Part shown: positions 46,457-54,645 of the stretch, piece by piece
How the letters are laid out: each line of letters starts with the position of its first letter
How positions within the stretch are numbered: position 1 is the stretch's first letter
NCBI RefSeq assembly: GCF_014196615.1
Contig: NZ_JACIDY010000004.1
Location: 1 to 64,000 of the forward strand
Source of the DNA: Novosphingobium fluoreni
GTDB lineage: Bacteria > Pseudomonadota > Alphaproteobacteria > Sphingomonadales > Sphingomonadaceae
DNA length: 64,000 nt
Direction: 5' to 3'
Translations under genes and position numbers: made by a program
The notes under the pieces: generated by a model
Databases searched by the model: none
What the model was told of the DNA's origin: nothing
Seen by the model: only the letters and a program-made list of their open reading frames with translations

Positions 46457-47818
46457 ATGACGGCATCGAACCCCGCCCGTCTGCCTGTCGCCATCGTAGG
46501 CGCGGGCTTCAGCGGCACGCTGCTGGCGGTCAACCTTATCCGCCAGGGCGTTGAAGTCATTATCGTCGAGCGTGACGAGCGGCAATTGGCTAAGGGGCTG
46601 GCTTTCGGTACCCGCCGGCCCGAGCATCTGCTGAACGTACGGGCTGCGAACATGAGCGCATTTCCCGACGATCTCGGGCATTTCGTGCGCTGGATGGGCT
46701 TTTCGGATCGCGATCAAGCTAACCGCTTCGTACCGCGCCTGGCCTACGGCCATTACTTGCGAGAGTTGTTGCTGGGCGCTCTCGCATCGGCTCCGGGACG
46801 CGCCCAGATCGTGCAGGGCGAGGCAGTCGGTGCGGCGGTCGCTCCGGATCAAGTCAAGCTGACACTCGCGAGTGGCAGGCGCGTCGATTGCCGCGCGCTG
46901 GTGCTGGCGCTGGGCAATTTTCCGCCCGCACCCCTGCCGCCATTAACTGCGGTTACGCCGCCCCTGCATTTCGCTGATCCTTGGATGCCGGGCGTGCTCG
47001 ATGGTTTGGACGGTCTCGACCATATTGTCCTGCTCGGTAGTGGTCTCACTGCAGCCGACATGATTGTCTCGCTTGACCGTTCCGGCTTCAGGGGGCGGAT
47101 CACCGTGCTCTCGCGCCGCGGCCTGAAGCCGCGTGCTCACGCCGAAGTAGGCCCCACCGTCACCCCGGTCACCGAGCCGCAAGCCAGGGGATCGTGGCTG
47201 CTGCGCTCGGTTCGCGACCGCGCCAAGGAGATCGGATGGCGCGCCGCTATTGATGAGTTGCGCCCCCACACGCAGCATCTCTGGCGACGGCACGACGCAC
47301 TCGCGCAACGCCGCTTTCTTCGCCATGCGCGGCCCTATTGGGATGTGCACCGCCACCGTCTGGCGCCCGACGTCGCCATTCAGTTGCAGGCGCTGGAGGA
47401 AGAGCGGCGGCTGCTCTTCAGCGCGGGCAAGCTATGCCGTGCCGCGCCGCGTGATGACCGCTTGCACCTGCAATGGCGGCCGCGTGGCCAGACTGAAGTG
47501 CACAGCCTTGTCGCGGATCGTGTTATCAACTGCACCGGGCCGGAAGGGGCGATTACGGGTTCCGATCATCCGTTGATTTGCAATCTGGCGGCTCAGGGGC
47601 TGATCCGCGCTGATGCGCACCAACTCGGCCTCGACGTCGAACAGTCGGGCCGGGTGCGCGACGCTGACGGCAATCCACAGGACCGGCTGCGTGCGGTGGG
47701 GCCGATCACCAAGGGCGAGGCGTGGGAGATCGTGGCGGTGCCCGACATCCGCCGTCAGGTATGGGACCTGGCCCGCTATCTTGGAAATACGCACTGGGTC
47801 GGCGGCGAGGGACTGTAA
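46457..47818 (+). CDS. FAD/NAD(P)-binding oxidoreductase, YdhS-like
   Basis: A 453-residue flavoprotein. The FAD Rossmann motif VAIVGAGFSG lies at residues 11-20 and a second nucleotide-binding motif, VLLGSGLTAADM, near 190. HLLNVRAANMSAFPD is a family stretch. It matches the FAD-NAD(P)-binding / YdhS-like family, whose biochemistry is poorly defined. Next to a TBDR in a sulfur island it could act as a flavin-dependent oxygenase or as an electron donor, but that is conjecture. It converges with a peroxiredoxin-like gene and ends in a hairpin. Confidence 0.85.
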   Translation: MTASNPARLPVAIVGAGFSGTLLAVNLIRQGVEVIIVERDERQLAKGLAFGTRRPEHLLNVRAANMSAFPDDLGHFVRWMGFSDRDQANRFVPRLAYGHYLRELLLGALASAPGRAQIVQGEAVGAAVAPDQVKLTLASGRRVDCRALVLALGNFPPAPLPPLTAVTPPLHFADPWMPGVLDGLDGLDHIVLLGSGLTAADMIVSLDRSGFRGRITVLSRRGLKPRAHAEVGPTVTPVTEPQARGSWLLRSVRDRAKEIGWRAAIDELRPHTQHLWRRHDALAQRRFLRHARPYWDVHRHRLAPDVAIQLQALEEERRLLFSAGKLCRAAPRDDRLHLQWRPRGQTEVHSLVADRVINCTGPEGAITGSDHPLICNLAAQGLIRADAHQLGLDVEQSGRVRDADGNPQDRLRAVGPITKGEAWEIVAVPDIRRQVWDLARYLGNTHWVGGEGL

Positions 47819-47843
47819 GCCTGCGTCGTGTAGGCGCAGGCTT
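47817..47843. terminator. bidirectional hairpin between convergent genes
   Basis: AAGCCTGCG at 47817-47825 pairs perfectly with CGCAGGCTT at 47835-47843 around a 9-base loop. It begins at the last bases of the stop codon of the FAD protein and lies between it and the convergent peroxiredoxin-like gene. Position and 9-bp stem suggest a shared terminator. Confidence 0.65.
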
Positions 47844-47920
47844 CAAATTTCGAGTTAAAAGCGCAGGAAAAGGGCTGGTGCGGCACCGACTGGGTCTTTC
47901 GGTGGATCCCTCCTCTACGA

Positions 47921-48586
47921 TCAGGCAGCGGCCTTGCGTGCCACTTCCGGAAGGTGATCCAGGACCTCATTGCTCTCGGTGCGCGATAGCCAGTCAGGGC
48001 TGATATCCAGCCACCGCACTTCGCCACCGCGATCGAGGATCAGCACCGCCGGTTGGGTCATCTCGTAACTGTCAGTGCCCAGCGTCTTGCCGATCCAGTC
48101 TTCCCCCGGTGCTACCTGAGGGCGATCATGGGGCAGGAACGTGATGCCCAGTTCCCGGCTCAAAGCATAGTTCGGATCGGTGGCGACGGTGAACGTTAAG
48201 CCATGCCGATTGATGATGCCGCGATCCACCGGAGTTTGGGCGCTCACCGCCACCATGGGAATACCGGCGGCGCGCAGGCTCGGCCACAGTGTCTCGTTGT
48301 AATAAGGCAAAGCGATGTTGCAGGCGGGACAGCCGCCGAAGCGGAAGAACACCAGCACCGCCGGTCCGCCTGCGGTCAGCGTGTCTCGCGTCAAATCGCG
48401 CCCATCCTGATCGATCAAGGCGAACGGCGCGATGACAGTACCTGGCTGGGGATGTGCTGCCGGCTCGTGGCTTGCGACCAAAGCCTGTCGCTGCCGAGCG
48501 TTACCCGCCAGTTGCTCAGGCTTCCAGGTCTGCTCGCGTTCTGCCTGAAGGCGTGCAAAACGTTCGCGCAGCGAAATGTGGCTCAT
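47921..48586 (-). CDS. peroxiredoxin-like (AhpC/TSA) protein
   Basis: A 221-residue thioredoxin-fold protein of the AhpC/TSA peroxiredoxin-like family. The redox centre is a CxxC, FRFGGCPACN, with Cys86 and Cys89. Surrounding family stretches are GPAVLVFF and LPYYNETLWPSLRAAGIP. There is no signal peptide, so it acts in the cytoplasm. AAGGAG lies eight bases before the ATG at 48586. Such proteins often accompany sulfonate-utilisation genes and may detoxify peroxide leaked by flavin monooxygenases or handle sulfite/thiol species; the exact role is unknown. Confidence 0.87.
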   Translation of the reverse strand: MSHISLRERFARLQAEREQTWKPEQLAGNARQRQALVASHEPAAHPQPGTVIAPFALIDQDGRDLTRDTLTAGGPAVLVFFRFGGCPACNIALPYYNETLWPSLRAAGIPMVAVSAQTPVDRGIINRHGLTFTVATDPNYALSRELGITFLPHDRPQVAPGEDWIGKTLGTDSYEMTQPAVLILDRGGEVRWLDISPDWLSRTESNEVLDHLPEVARKAAA

Positions 48587-48705
48587 CTTGGGGCTCCTTC
48601 TTACGAGGGAGAGGCTAGGCGTGATGTAGCTCCTGCGGACAATGAGAACCGGCTCGTAAATCATTGATCTTTGCAATAAGCGATAATCCTCGGCTTATTG
48701 CGGCC

Positions 48706-49536
48706 TTACAACGCGGCGACCGTCTCACGCGTCAGTTCGGCGAGACGGCCGGTGGCGTGGGACAATGACGGCGCTGTCTGCAGAATGCAGGACACTTTGG
48801 GCAGCGGCATATCAGGCAAGTCGATCGGCTCATCGTGCGAGAACAGATGAGTGCGGCAGGTGACTCCTAGCCCTGCCGATACCGCCGCCCTTAGCGTGGT
48901 GAGGTTTGGGGTCTCCACGGTGATGCGATAGGGCCTGCCTGCATCCTTCAGCGTACGGATGGCGGCTTCCCGAAAACGGCACGGCGGCTCCAATACGGCG
49001 AGCGGCACCGTCGGATCGGCGAGCAGTTCTTGTCTGCCGTACCACGCCATCGGCGCAATGGTGATGGCGTTCGGATCGTTATTGGCGGCAAAGCCCAGGA
49101 CGATGTCCAACTGGCGCGTATCCAGCATGGCAAGCAAGTCGGCCGTTCCAGCGACGCGGGCGTAAATCTGCGCCTCGGGATGCAGTTCGGCGAACCGCGC
49201 CAGCAGACCCGATAGCAGTGTCTCCGCAAAATCCTGAACCATGCCGATCCGCGCGGGACCGGCATATTGACCCGCACTGACAGCGTTCACGGCTTCGTCA
49301 TGCAAAGCCAGCACTTTGCGGGCATAGTCCAACATCAGATCACCTGCCGGGGTGAGGGAAAGCCGCCGGCCTTCACGATGAAATAGTGCCTGCTGCAGCA
49401 ATTCCTCCAGGCGTTTGATCTGGAGGCTGAGCGCGGACTGCGTGATAAAGACTTTTTCCGATGCGTTCAGCATAGAGCCGGAATCGACGATCGCCACGAA
49501 ACCGCGCAGCAGATTGGTCGGTAGATTAACAGGCAT
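48706..49536 (-). CDS. LysR-family transcriptional regulator
   Basis: A 276-residue LysR-type regulator, at the short end of the family. The N-terminal winged HTH covers residues 5-65 (NLLRGFVAIVDSGSMLNASE, ITQSALSLQIKRLEELL, REGRRLSLTPAG), followed by the periplasmic-binding-like effector domain. The ATG at 49536 is chosen; the longer frame to 49728 adds 64 residues before the HTH without domain character. It is divergent from ssuC, so it probably controls the sulfonate operon in response to sulfur supply, much as Cbl/CysB do, although it is not obviously orthologous to them. Confidence 0.9.
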   Translation of the reverse strand: MPVNLPTNLLRGFVAIVDSGSMLNASEKVFITQSALSLQIKRLEELLQQALFHREGRRLSLTPAGDLMLDYARKVLALHDEAVNAVSAGQYAGPARIGMVQDFAETLLSGLLARFAELHPEAQIYARVAGTADLLAMLDTRQLDIVLGFAANNDPNAITIAPMAWYGRQELLADPTVPLAVLEPPCRFREAAIRTLKDAGRPYRITVETPNLTTLRAAVSAGLGVTCRTHLFSHDEPIDLPDMPLPKVSCILQTAPSLSHATGRLAELTRETVAAL

Positions 49537-49627
49537 CGCGCGGGCCCTGACGTCAGAGAAAGAGATCAATTGCGCGTTCCTCGTGCAACATAGCTCATAC
49601 TCAATCAAAGTAGTAGATATAACGCCG

Positions 49628-49646
49628 TCGATAGCAAATCTATCGA
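49628..49646. promoter_or_regulatory. LysR-type dyad upstream of ssuC
   Basis: TCGATAG-N5-CTATCGA at 49628-49646 is a perfect 7-5-7 inverted repeat in the 263-bp gap between the lysR and ssuC genes. It contains the T-N11-A pattern expected of LysR-type recognition sites and lies about 150 bp before ssuC and 90 bp before lysR. It is the best candidate for the regulator's operator. Confidence 0.6.
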
Positions 49647-49799
49647 GGAATGCCGTGGTCGGCTCGCCCCGTTTCACCCTCAGCTTGTCGGCGCCTTCAA
49701 ACGCTCTTCCCCCATCCAAAGGCGACATATGAGGTTTCCTGATAGGAAAGGGCTAATAACTCAATTGCCGAGGTAGAGATAATCTGTTGCCATGTGAGC

Positions 49800-50600
49800 A
49801 TGACAGCAATCACAACGACAGGACGTTTCGCCCCAGTTTTCAGCGGTATGGGTCGATCACGATGGATATCCCCGGTGGCTCTTTTGGTCTTGTGGGAAAT
49901 CGCATCGCGTAGTGGTACCATTCCTCAGCGCACACTCGCCGCGCCCTCGGCGGTGCTCACCACCATGTTTCAGATGATCGCGAGTGGTGAGTTGCCCGGC
50001 AATCTAGCCGTCTCCGCGTTGCGTGTGATATCCGGGTTAGCGATCGGGGTCACCGCCGGCCTGATCCTTGCACTGGTTTCTGGTCTTTCGCGGGCGGGCG
50101 AGGTGACGGTTGATCCACTCATGCAGATCAAGCGCACCATACCCACGCTGGCGTTGACGCCGCTGTTTATCGTCTGGTTCGGGATTGGTGAAACACCCAA
50201 GATCGCACTGATCGCGTTCGCTTCGATCTTTCCTATCTACCTCAATTTGTATAGCGGCATCCGCGCCGTCGATGTCCGCCTGATCGAGGGTGCGCGCAGC
50301 TTCGGCCTCAGCCGGTTCGAACTGATCTGGCACGTCATTCTGCCAGGGGCACTGCCCTCCTTGCTGGTCGGCCTGCGCTATTCCCTGTCGGTCGCCATTT
50401 TGGTGCTGGTGGTAGCCGAGCAGATCAACGCATCGGCAGGGCTTGGCTATCTCATCAACAACGCCCGTGATTTCATGCGCACCGACATCATCGTTGTGTG
50501 CCTGATGGTCTACGCCGTGCTGGGCCTGGGTGCCGATTGGCTTGTCCGGATCATTGAGCAACGCGCCTTGGTCTGGCGCCCAAGCAACGTCGCCTCGTGA
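49800..50600 (+). CDS. ssuC: sulfonate ABC transporter permease, SsuC-like
   Basis: A 266-residue inner-membrane permease of the taurine/sulfonate/nitrate type. Six helices are visible. The EAA loop, with GARSFGLSRFELIWHVILPG near residues 162-181, is the ATPase docking motif, and LTPLFIVWFGIGETPKI is typical of SsuC/TauC. The ATG at 49800 is used; a GTG two codons upstream is possible, and no good ribosome-binding site is seen. No binding-protein gene is adjacent, but three SsuA-like proteins lie 7-16 kb upstream. The ATPase gene follows after 29 bp. Confidence 0.9.
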   Translation: MTAITTTGRFAPVFSGMGRSRWISPVALLVLWEIASRSGTIPQRTLAAPSAVLTTMFQMIASGELPGNLAVSALRVISGLAIGVTAGLILALVSGLSRAGEVTVDPLMQIKRTIPTLALTPLFIVWFGIGETPKIALIAFASIFPIYLNLYSGIRAVDVRLIEGARSFGLSRFELIWHVILPGALPSLLVGLRYSLSVAILVLVVAEQINASAGLGYLINNARDFMRTDIIVVCLMVYAVLGLGADWLVRIIEQRALVWRPSNVAS

Positions 50601-50629
50601 CTGCACCTAACCAAATTAAAGGAAGACAC

Positions 50630-51445
50630 ATGGACGCGCGCCTTTCTTTTCAAGCTGATCGTCACCCCGCTGACCGAGGCCAAAATAGTCTGCGAGCGGT
50701 TCCCGAGCCGATCGTGAGGCTTACGAACTTCACCCGCGCTTTTGGCGATAACGTCATCATCTCTGATCTGGACCTTGAAATTGGCAAGGGTGAGTTCGTT
50801 GTCCTGCTTGGCCGGTCGGGATCGGGCAAGACAACGCTGCTACGCACGCTCGCCGGACTGGACGATGCCACGGGCCAATCGGTGCGGATACCAGGCTCGC
50901 GCGCAGTCGTTTTCCAGGATGCCCGCCTGCTGCCTTGGAAGAAGGTTTGGCGCAATGTTGCATTAGGGCTTCGCGGCTTGACCGGGCTTGTTCGCGACAA
51001 GGCGGAGCGGGCTTTGCACGAAGTCGGTCTCGGCCACCGCCTCGATGCCTGGCCGCTGACGCTTTCAGGCGGCGAGGCGCAGCGCGTGGCTCTTGCGCGC
51101 GCACTGGTGCGTGAGCCGGAATTGCTGCTGCTGGACGAGCCGTTCTCCGCGCTGGATGCCCTGACGCGGCTGAAAATGCATGAGTTGACGTTGGCCCTAT
51201 GGCAGGCCCATCGCCCGGCTGTGCTGATGGTGACGCACGATGTCGACGAGGCGATCGCCCTTGCAGACCGTGTCCTCGTACTCGATCAGGGCCGTATCGT
51301 AACACAGGAACGGATCACGGCGCCGAGGGGCGAGCGTTCAGACGTGGCTCGCGGTCTGCGGCAGCGGTTGCTCAGCGCCCTGGGCAGCGGGGCGGAGCAC
51401 GCGAGCGTGATCCCGTTTCGACAAAGCCATGAGGCCTTCGCATGA
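50630..51445 (+). CDS. ssuB: sulfonate ABC transporter ATPase, SsuB-like
   Basis: A 271-residue ATP-binding subunit with Walker A GRSGSGKTT at residues 61-69, Q-loop FQDARLLPWKK, signature LSGGEAQR and Walker B LLLLDEPFSALD. The FQDARLLPW stretch is characteristic of SsuB/TauB-type ATPases. It energises import with SsuC. I chose the ATG at 50630, with AAGGAAG upstream, over a GTG at 50597 that overlaps ssuC. Its stop overlaps the start of the thiol dioxygenase gene by 4 bp. Confidence 0.92.
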   Translation: MDARLSFQADRHPADRGQNSLRAVPEPIVRLTNFTRAFGDNVIISDLDLEIGKGEFVVLLGRSGSGKTTLLRTLAGLDDATGQSVRIPGSRAVVFQDARLLPWKKVWRNVALGLRGLTGLVRDKAERALHEVGLGHRLDAWPLTLSGGEAQRVALARALVREPELLLLDEPFSALDALTRLKMHELTLALWQAHRPAVLMVTHDVDEAIALADRVLVLDQGRIVTQERITAPRGERSDVARGLRQRLLSALGSGAEHASVIPFRQSHEAFA

Positions 51446-52053
51446 ATATGGCGGCCAGGATAGTGGTGCAGCCGCGGCTGGAACGGTTGCGCGGTTTCGT
51501 GACCAGCTTTGCCGAATTGCTCAACACCGGTAGTCGCGAAGAAGAAATCCTGGAAGCCGGCGGCGCGCTGCTTGCCGGCCTGGTTTCGCGTGACGACTGG
51601 TTGCCCGATGAATACGCGCGGCCATCATCCGATGGGTATCGCCAATACCTGCTTCACTGCGACAGTCGCGAGCGTTTCAGCGTCGTTTCGTTCGTGTGGG
51701 GGCCGGGGCAGGGCACCCCCATCCATGACCACCGCGTCTGGGGCCTGGTCGGTGTGCTGCGCGGGGCCGAGCAGGTAGAGACGTTCCGCCACCGCCATGA
51801 TGGCGAACTCGAGCAATTCGGCGCAGCGGATTACCTGGATGAGGGCGAGGTGGATGCCTTCAGCCCGCGCACGGGCGATATCCATCGCGTTTCTAATGCC
51901 CGCCCGCACGAGCCGTCGATCTCGATTCATGTGTATGGCGGCAACATCGGCGCAGTGGAGCGGGCCACCTACGATCTGCAAGGCAATTCCAAGCGCTTCA
52001 TCTCCGGCTACGCGAACACCACCCAGCCGAACATATGGGACCGATCGAAATGA
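51442..52053 (+). CDS. thiol dioxygenase (cysteine / 3-mercaptopropionate type)
   Basis: A 203-residue cupin of the cysteine dioxygenase family, a mononuclear non-haem iron enzyme that oxidises a thiol to a sulfinate with O2. The iron ligands are His95, His97 (TPIHDHRVWG) and His148 (TGDIHRVSN), and Tyr165 in ISIHVYGG matches the conserved Tyr. There is no Cys at the position of the mammalian Cys-Tyr cross-link. HDHRVWGLVGVLRGAE is closer to bacterial 3-mercaptopropionate dioxygenases than to mammalian cysteine dioxygenase. It is coupled to ssuB and to the rhodanese gene by ATGA overlaps. Substrate choice remains open. Confidence 0.88.
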   Translation: MNMAARIVVQPRLERLRGFVTSFAELLNTGSREEEILEAGGALLAGLVSRDDWLPDEYARPSSDGYRQYLLHCDSRERFSVVSFVWGPGQGTPIHDHRVWGLVGVLRGAEQVETFRHRHDGELEQFGAADYLDEGEVDAFSPRTGDIHRVSNARPHEPSISIHVYGGNIGAVERATYDLQGNSKRFISGYANTTQPNIWDRSK

Positions 52054-53282
52054 GCGTCCTACCTGCCGCCATTCGCGCCGCGCTGCTTGCCCGAGACGAA
52101 ATCGCTCTGATCGACGTGCGTGAGGAAGCCGATTTCGCCAGGGGACACCCCCTGTTTGCCGCCCAGCTTCCCGTTCGCCGCATCGACGAGGAGGCCGAAT
52201 GGCGTCTTCCGCGCAAAGACGTGTTTATCGTGGTCTATGATGACGGCGAAGGCCTGGCGCAGCGGGCAGTCACGCAATTTCGGACACTCGGCTTCGCTCA
52301 TGTCGATGTGCTGGCCGGTGGTCTGGCGGGATGGCGCGATGCTGGGTACGAATTGTTCGAAGATGTGAATTCCTACTCCAAGGCGTTCGGTGAACTTGTC
52401 GAGCATCGCCGCCATACGCCTTCGTTGGCCGCCCCGCAGGTGCAGGCGCTGATCGACGAAGATGCCGATATCACCATTCTCGATGCGCGTCGCTTCGACG
52501 AATACGCCACCATGAGCATCCCGAGCGGACGCAGCGTTCCTGGTGCCGAGCTAGTTTTGCGCGCACCCATCGCCGCGCCCGACCCAGCCACTACGATCAT
52601 CGTCAACTGCGCGGGGCGCACGCGTAGCATCATCGGGACCCAGTCGCTAATCAATGCCGGGTTGCCCAATCCCATATATGCGCTGCGTAATGGCACGATC
52701 GGCTGGACGCTCGCCGGGCAACGGCTCGCTACCGGCCAGCAGGAAAGCGTTGCCGAATTCGCCGACGACGACGCGCAAATCGCCCAAGTCCGTGCACGCG
52801 ATGTCGCCTACCGGGCTGGCGTGCGCCGGATTGATGCCGAAGGACTGCAGCATATCCGGGCGGAGACCGCGCGAACGCTTTACTGCTTCGATGTGCGCCA
52901 GCCCGAAGCCTTCGCTGCCGGCCATCTTCCCGGATTTCGCAAGGCGCCCGGCGGTCAGCTTGTGCAGGAAACCGATCATTTCGCGCCGGTGCGCGGCGCC
53001 CGCATCGTTTTGGCCGACGACCTCGGCTCACGCGCGGACATGACCGCGTCATGGCTCGCACAGATGGGCTGGGAAGTGCTGGTTCTTGAACACGCCCTCG
53101 ACGGTCCATTGGAATATGGAAGCGATGGCGCGCCCACGCCGCGTGGGCCGGAGGGTCGCTACAAGCGGCCATACGAGGGAACCGACAACCCCGAGGCGGC
53201 GATGCAGGCCTATCTCGACTGGGAATACGGTCTGGTCGATCAGCTGGCTCGCGACGGCACTCACGGCTTCTTCGTCATCTGA
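52050..53282 (+). CDS. three-domain rhodanese-like sulfurtransferase
   Basis: A 410-residue protein made of rhodanese repeats: roughly residues 5-105, 125-230 and 260-370. Only the middle repeat keeps a catalytic loop, CAGRTR with Cys187. The first (VVYDDGEG) and third (VLADDLGSR) have Asp where Cys should be and are probably structural. Such proteins move sulfane sulfur to cyanide, sulfite or thiols. Coupled to a thiol dioxygenase and upstream of an SsuD-like enzyme, it probably handles sulfur released as sulfite or persulfide. A tandem rhodanese beside a dioxygenase is a recurrent bacterial pairing. Confidence 0.88.
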   Translation: MSVLPAAIRAALLARDEIALIDVREEADFARGHPLFAAQLPVRRIDEEAEWRLPRKDVFIVVYDDGEGLAQRAVTQFRTLGFAHVDVLAGGLAGWRDAGYELFEDVNSYSKAFGELVEHRRHTPSLAAPQVQALIDEDADITILDARRFDEYATMSIPSGRSVPGAELVLRAPIAAPDPATTIIVNCAGRTRSIIGTQSLINAGLPNPIYALRNGTIGWTLAGQRLATGQQESVAEFADDDAQIAQVRARDVAYRAGVRRIDAEGLQHIRAETARTLYCFDVRQPEAFAAGHLPGFRKAPGGQLVQETDHFAPVRGARIVLADDLGSRADMTASWLAQMGWEVLVLEHALDGPLEYGSDGAPTPRGPEGRYKRPYEGTDNPEAAMQAYLDWEYGLVDQLARDGTHGFFVI

Positions 53283-53317
53283 AATCCTAAGGTTCTTGCC
53301 ATTTCAAGGAGGACATC

Positions 53318-54406
53318 ATGTCCGTCAAATTCATCGGCTACATTGGCTTCAACAACACTTCCGAAGTGCACAGCGGCGTGCGTCAGAGGGCGCTCGATAT
53401 CGATTATGTCAACGCCGCCGCGAAGGCGCAGGAAGCGGGTGGCTTCGATCGCGTACTGATACCGTTCGGCTCCAACTCGCCGGAAAGCCAGCTCGTCGCT
53501 GCGCACGCCGCCGCGATCACCACCCGGCTTGGCTTTCTGGTGGCGCATCGGCCCGGCTTTACGCAGCCGACGCTTGCGGCGCGCCAGCTGGCGACCTTGG
53601 ATCAGCTTTCCGGCGGCCGGGTCGCGGTACACATCATCACCGGTGGCGCTGACGACGAAATGGCGCGCGACGGGGACGTCGGGGTTTCCAAGGCAGAGCG
53701 CTACGCCCGTACCGACGAGTATCTTGATATCTTGCGTCAGGAATGGACCGCCGCCGAACCGTTCGATCACAAAGGCCGCTGGTACGAAGCGCGTGGCGCG
53801 CACAGTTTGATCAAGCCGCAAAACCTGCCGGTATTCTTCGGCGGCTCATCACCAGAAGCGATCGAGGTCGCCGGGCGGCACGCCGACGTCTATGCCTTGT
53901 GGGGCGAAACCATTGAGCAGGTTCAAGATGCCGTGCGGCAAGTGCGGCGCTCGGCGCAAAGGTTCGGCCGCGATCCCGGCTTTTCGCTCTCGCTGCGGCC
54001 TGTAATCGCTGATACGGAGGAAGCGGCGTGGAAGAAGGCCGATGACATCGTCGAGCAGGTGCGCGCCAACCGTGAGGCGGCTGGTCTGCCCATAAGCGGC
54101 CATCGCCCCGCAAATGCCGGATCACTGCGTCTGCTGGAGACCGCGCAGGCCGGGCGGCGCGATACGCGTTTGTGGACTGGCGTTGCTGCGCTGACCGGCG
54201 CGCAGGGCAACAGCACGGGCCTGGTTGGCACGCCGGAGCAGGTCGCGGCTGGCATGTTGGACTATTACGACATCGGTATCGACCATTTCCTGATCCGCGG
54301 CTTCGAGCCGCTGGACGATGCCGTTGATTACGGGCGGGAACTGATCCCCCTTGTCCGCGCCAAAGTTGCTGAACGTGAAGGCAGGCCTATTGCCCTTGCA
54401 GGATGA
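53318..54406 (+). CDS. SsuD-like FMNH2-dependent monooxygenase
   Basis: A 362-residue luciferase-like monooxygenase of the alkanesulfonate monooxygenase family, expected to split a C-S bond giving sulfite and an aldehyde. Family stretches are FLVAHRPGFTQPTLAARQLA, TLDQLSGGRVAVHIITGG, VFFGGSSPEAIEVAG and DVYALWGE. By eye the positions of E. coli SsuD Arg226/His228 (FGIRLHVI) read FSLSLRPVI here, and the Arg297 loop (VRGGAG) reads LTGAQG, so the sulfonate-binding residues are not conserved. It may act on a different sulfonate, sulfone or related compound. An AAGGAGGA ribosome-binding site precedes the ATG. It ends the ssuCB operon. Confidence 0.85.
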   Translation: MSVKFIGYIGFNNTSEVHSGVRQRALDIDYVNAAAKAQEAGGFDRVLIPFGSNSPESQLVAAHAAAITTRLGFLVAHRPGFTQPTLAARQLATLDQLSGGRVAVHIITGGADDEMARDGDVGVSKAERYARTDEYLDILRQEWTAAEPFDHKGRWYEARGAHSLIKPQNLPVFFGGSSPEAIEVAGRHADVYALWGETIEQVQDAVRQVRRSAQRFGRDPGFSLSLRPVIADTEEAAWKKADDIVEQVRANREAAGLPISGHRPANAGSLRLLETAQAGRRDTRLWTGVAALTGAQGNSTGLVGTPEQVAAGMLDYYDIGIDHFLIRGFEPLDDAVDYGRELIPLVRAKVAEREGRPIALAG

Positions 54407-54601
54407 GCGTCATCTTGTATCAAATCAGGGCGATTTTGATTACACCCTTCAGATTTTGATTGTCTTCTCATCCGCCCCGTATCGGCAGTTCTGATTGAAG
54501 CTGAATCGCGCTAGTTTGAGCACGGTCAGGTCTACTCAACTGGTTGACTATCCGGCAAGCCAAGCATGCTCACAACTAATAGAGGTGCGTTTCGAAGATT
54601 A

Positions 54602-54636
54602 CAGGCGACAGTACCCTATGATGGGTCTGTCGCCTG
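54602..54636. terminator. long hairpin between convergent genes
   Basis: CAGGCGACAG (54602-54611) and ACCC (54613-54616) pair with GGGT (54623-54626) and CTGTCGCCTG (54627-54636), giving a 14-bp stem with a single bulged base and a 6-base loop. It lies 10 bp beyond the end of the minus-strand TBDR and about 195 bp after the SsuD-like gene. A bidirectional terminator is the simplest reading; T tracts are absent. Confidence 0.7.
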
Positions 54637-54645
54637 CCTGATTCC

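Noticed and set aside
49537..49728. 64-residue N-terminal extension of the LysR protein
   Set aside because: LysR proteins begin at the HTH. The extension covers the promoter region with the dyad and has no protein-like features.
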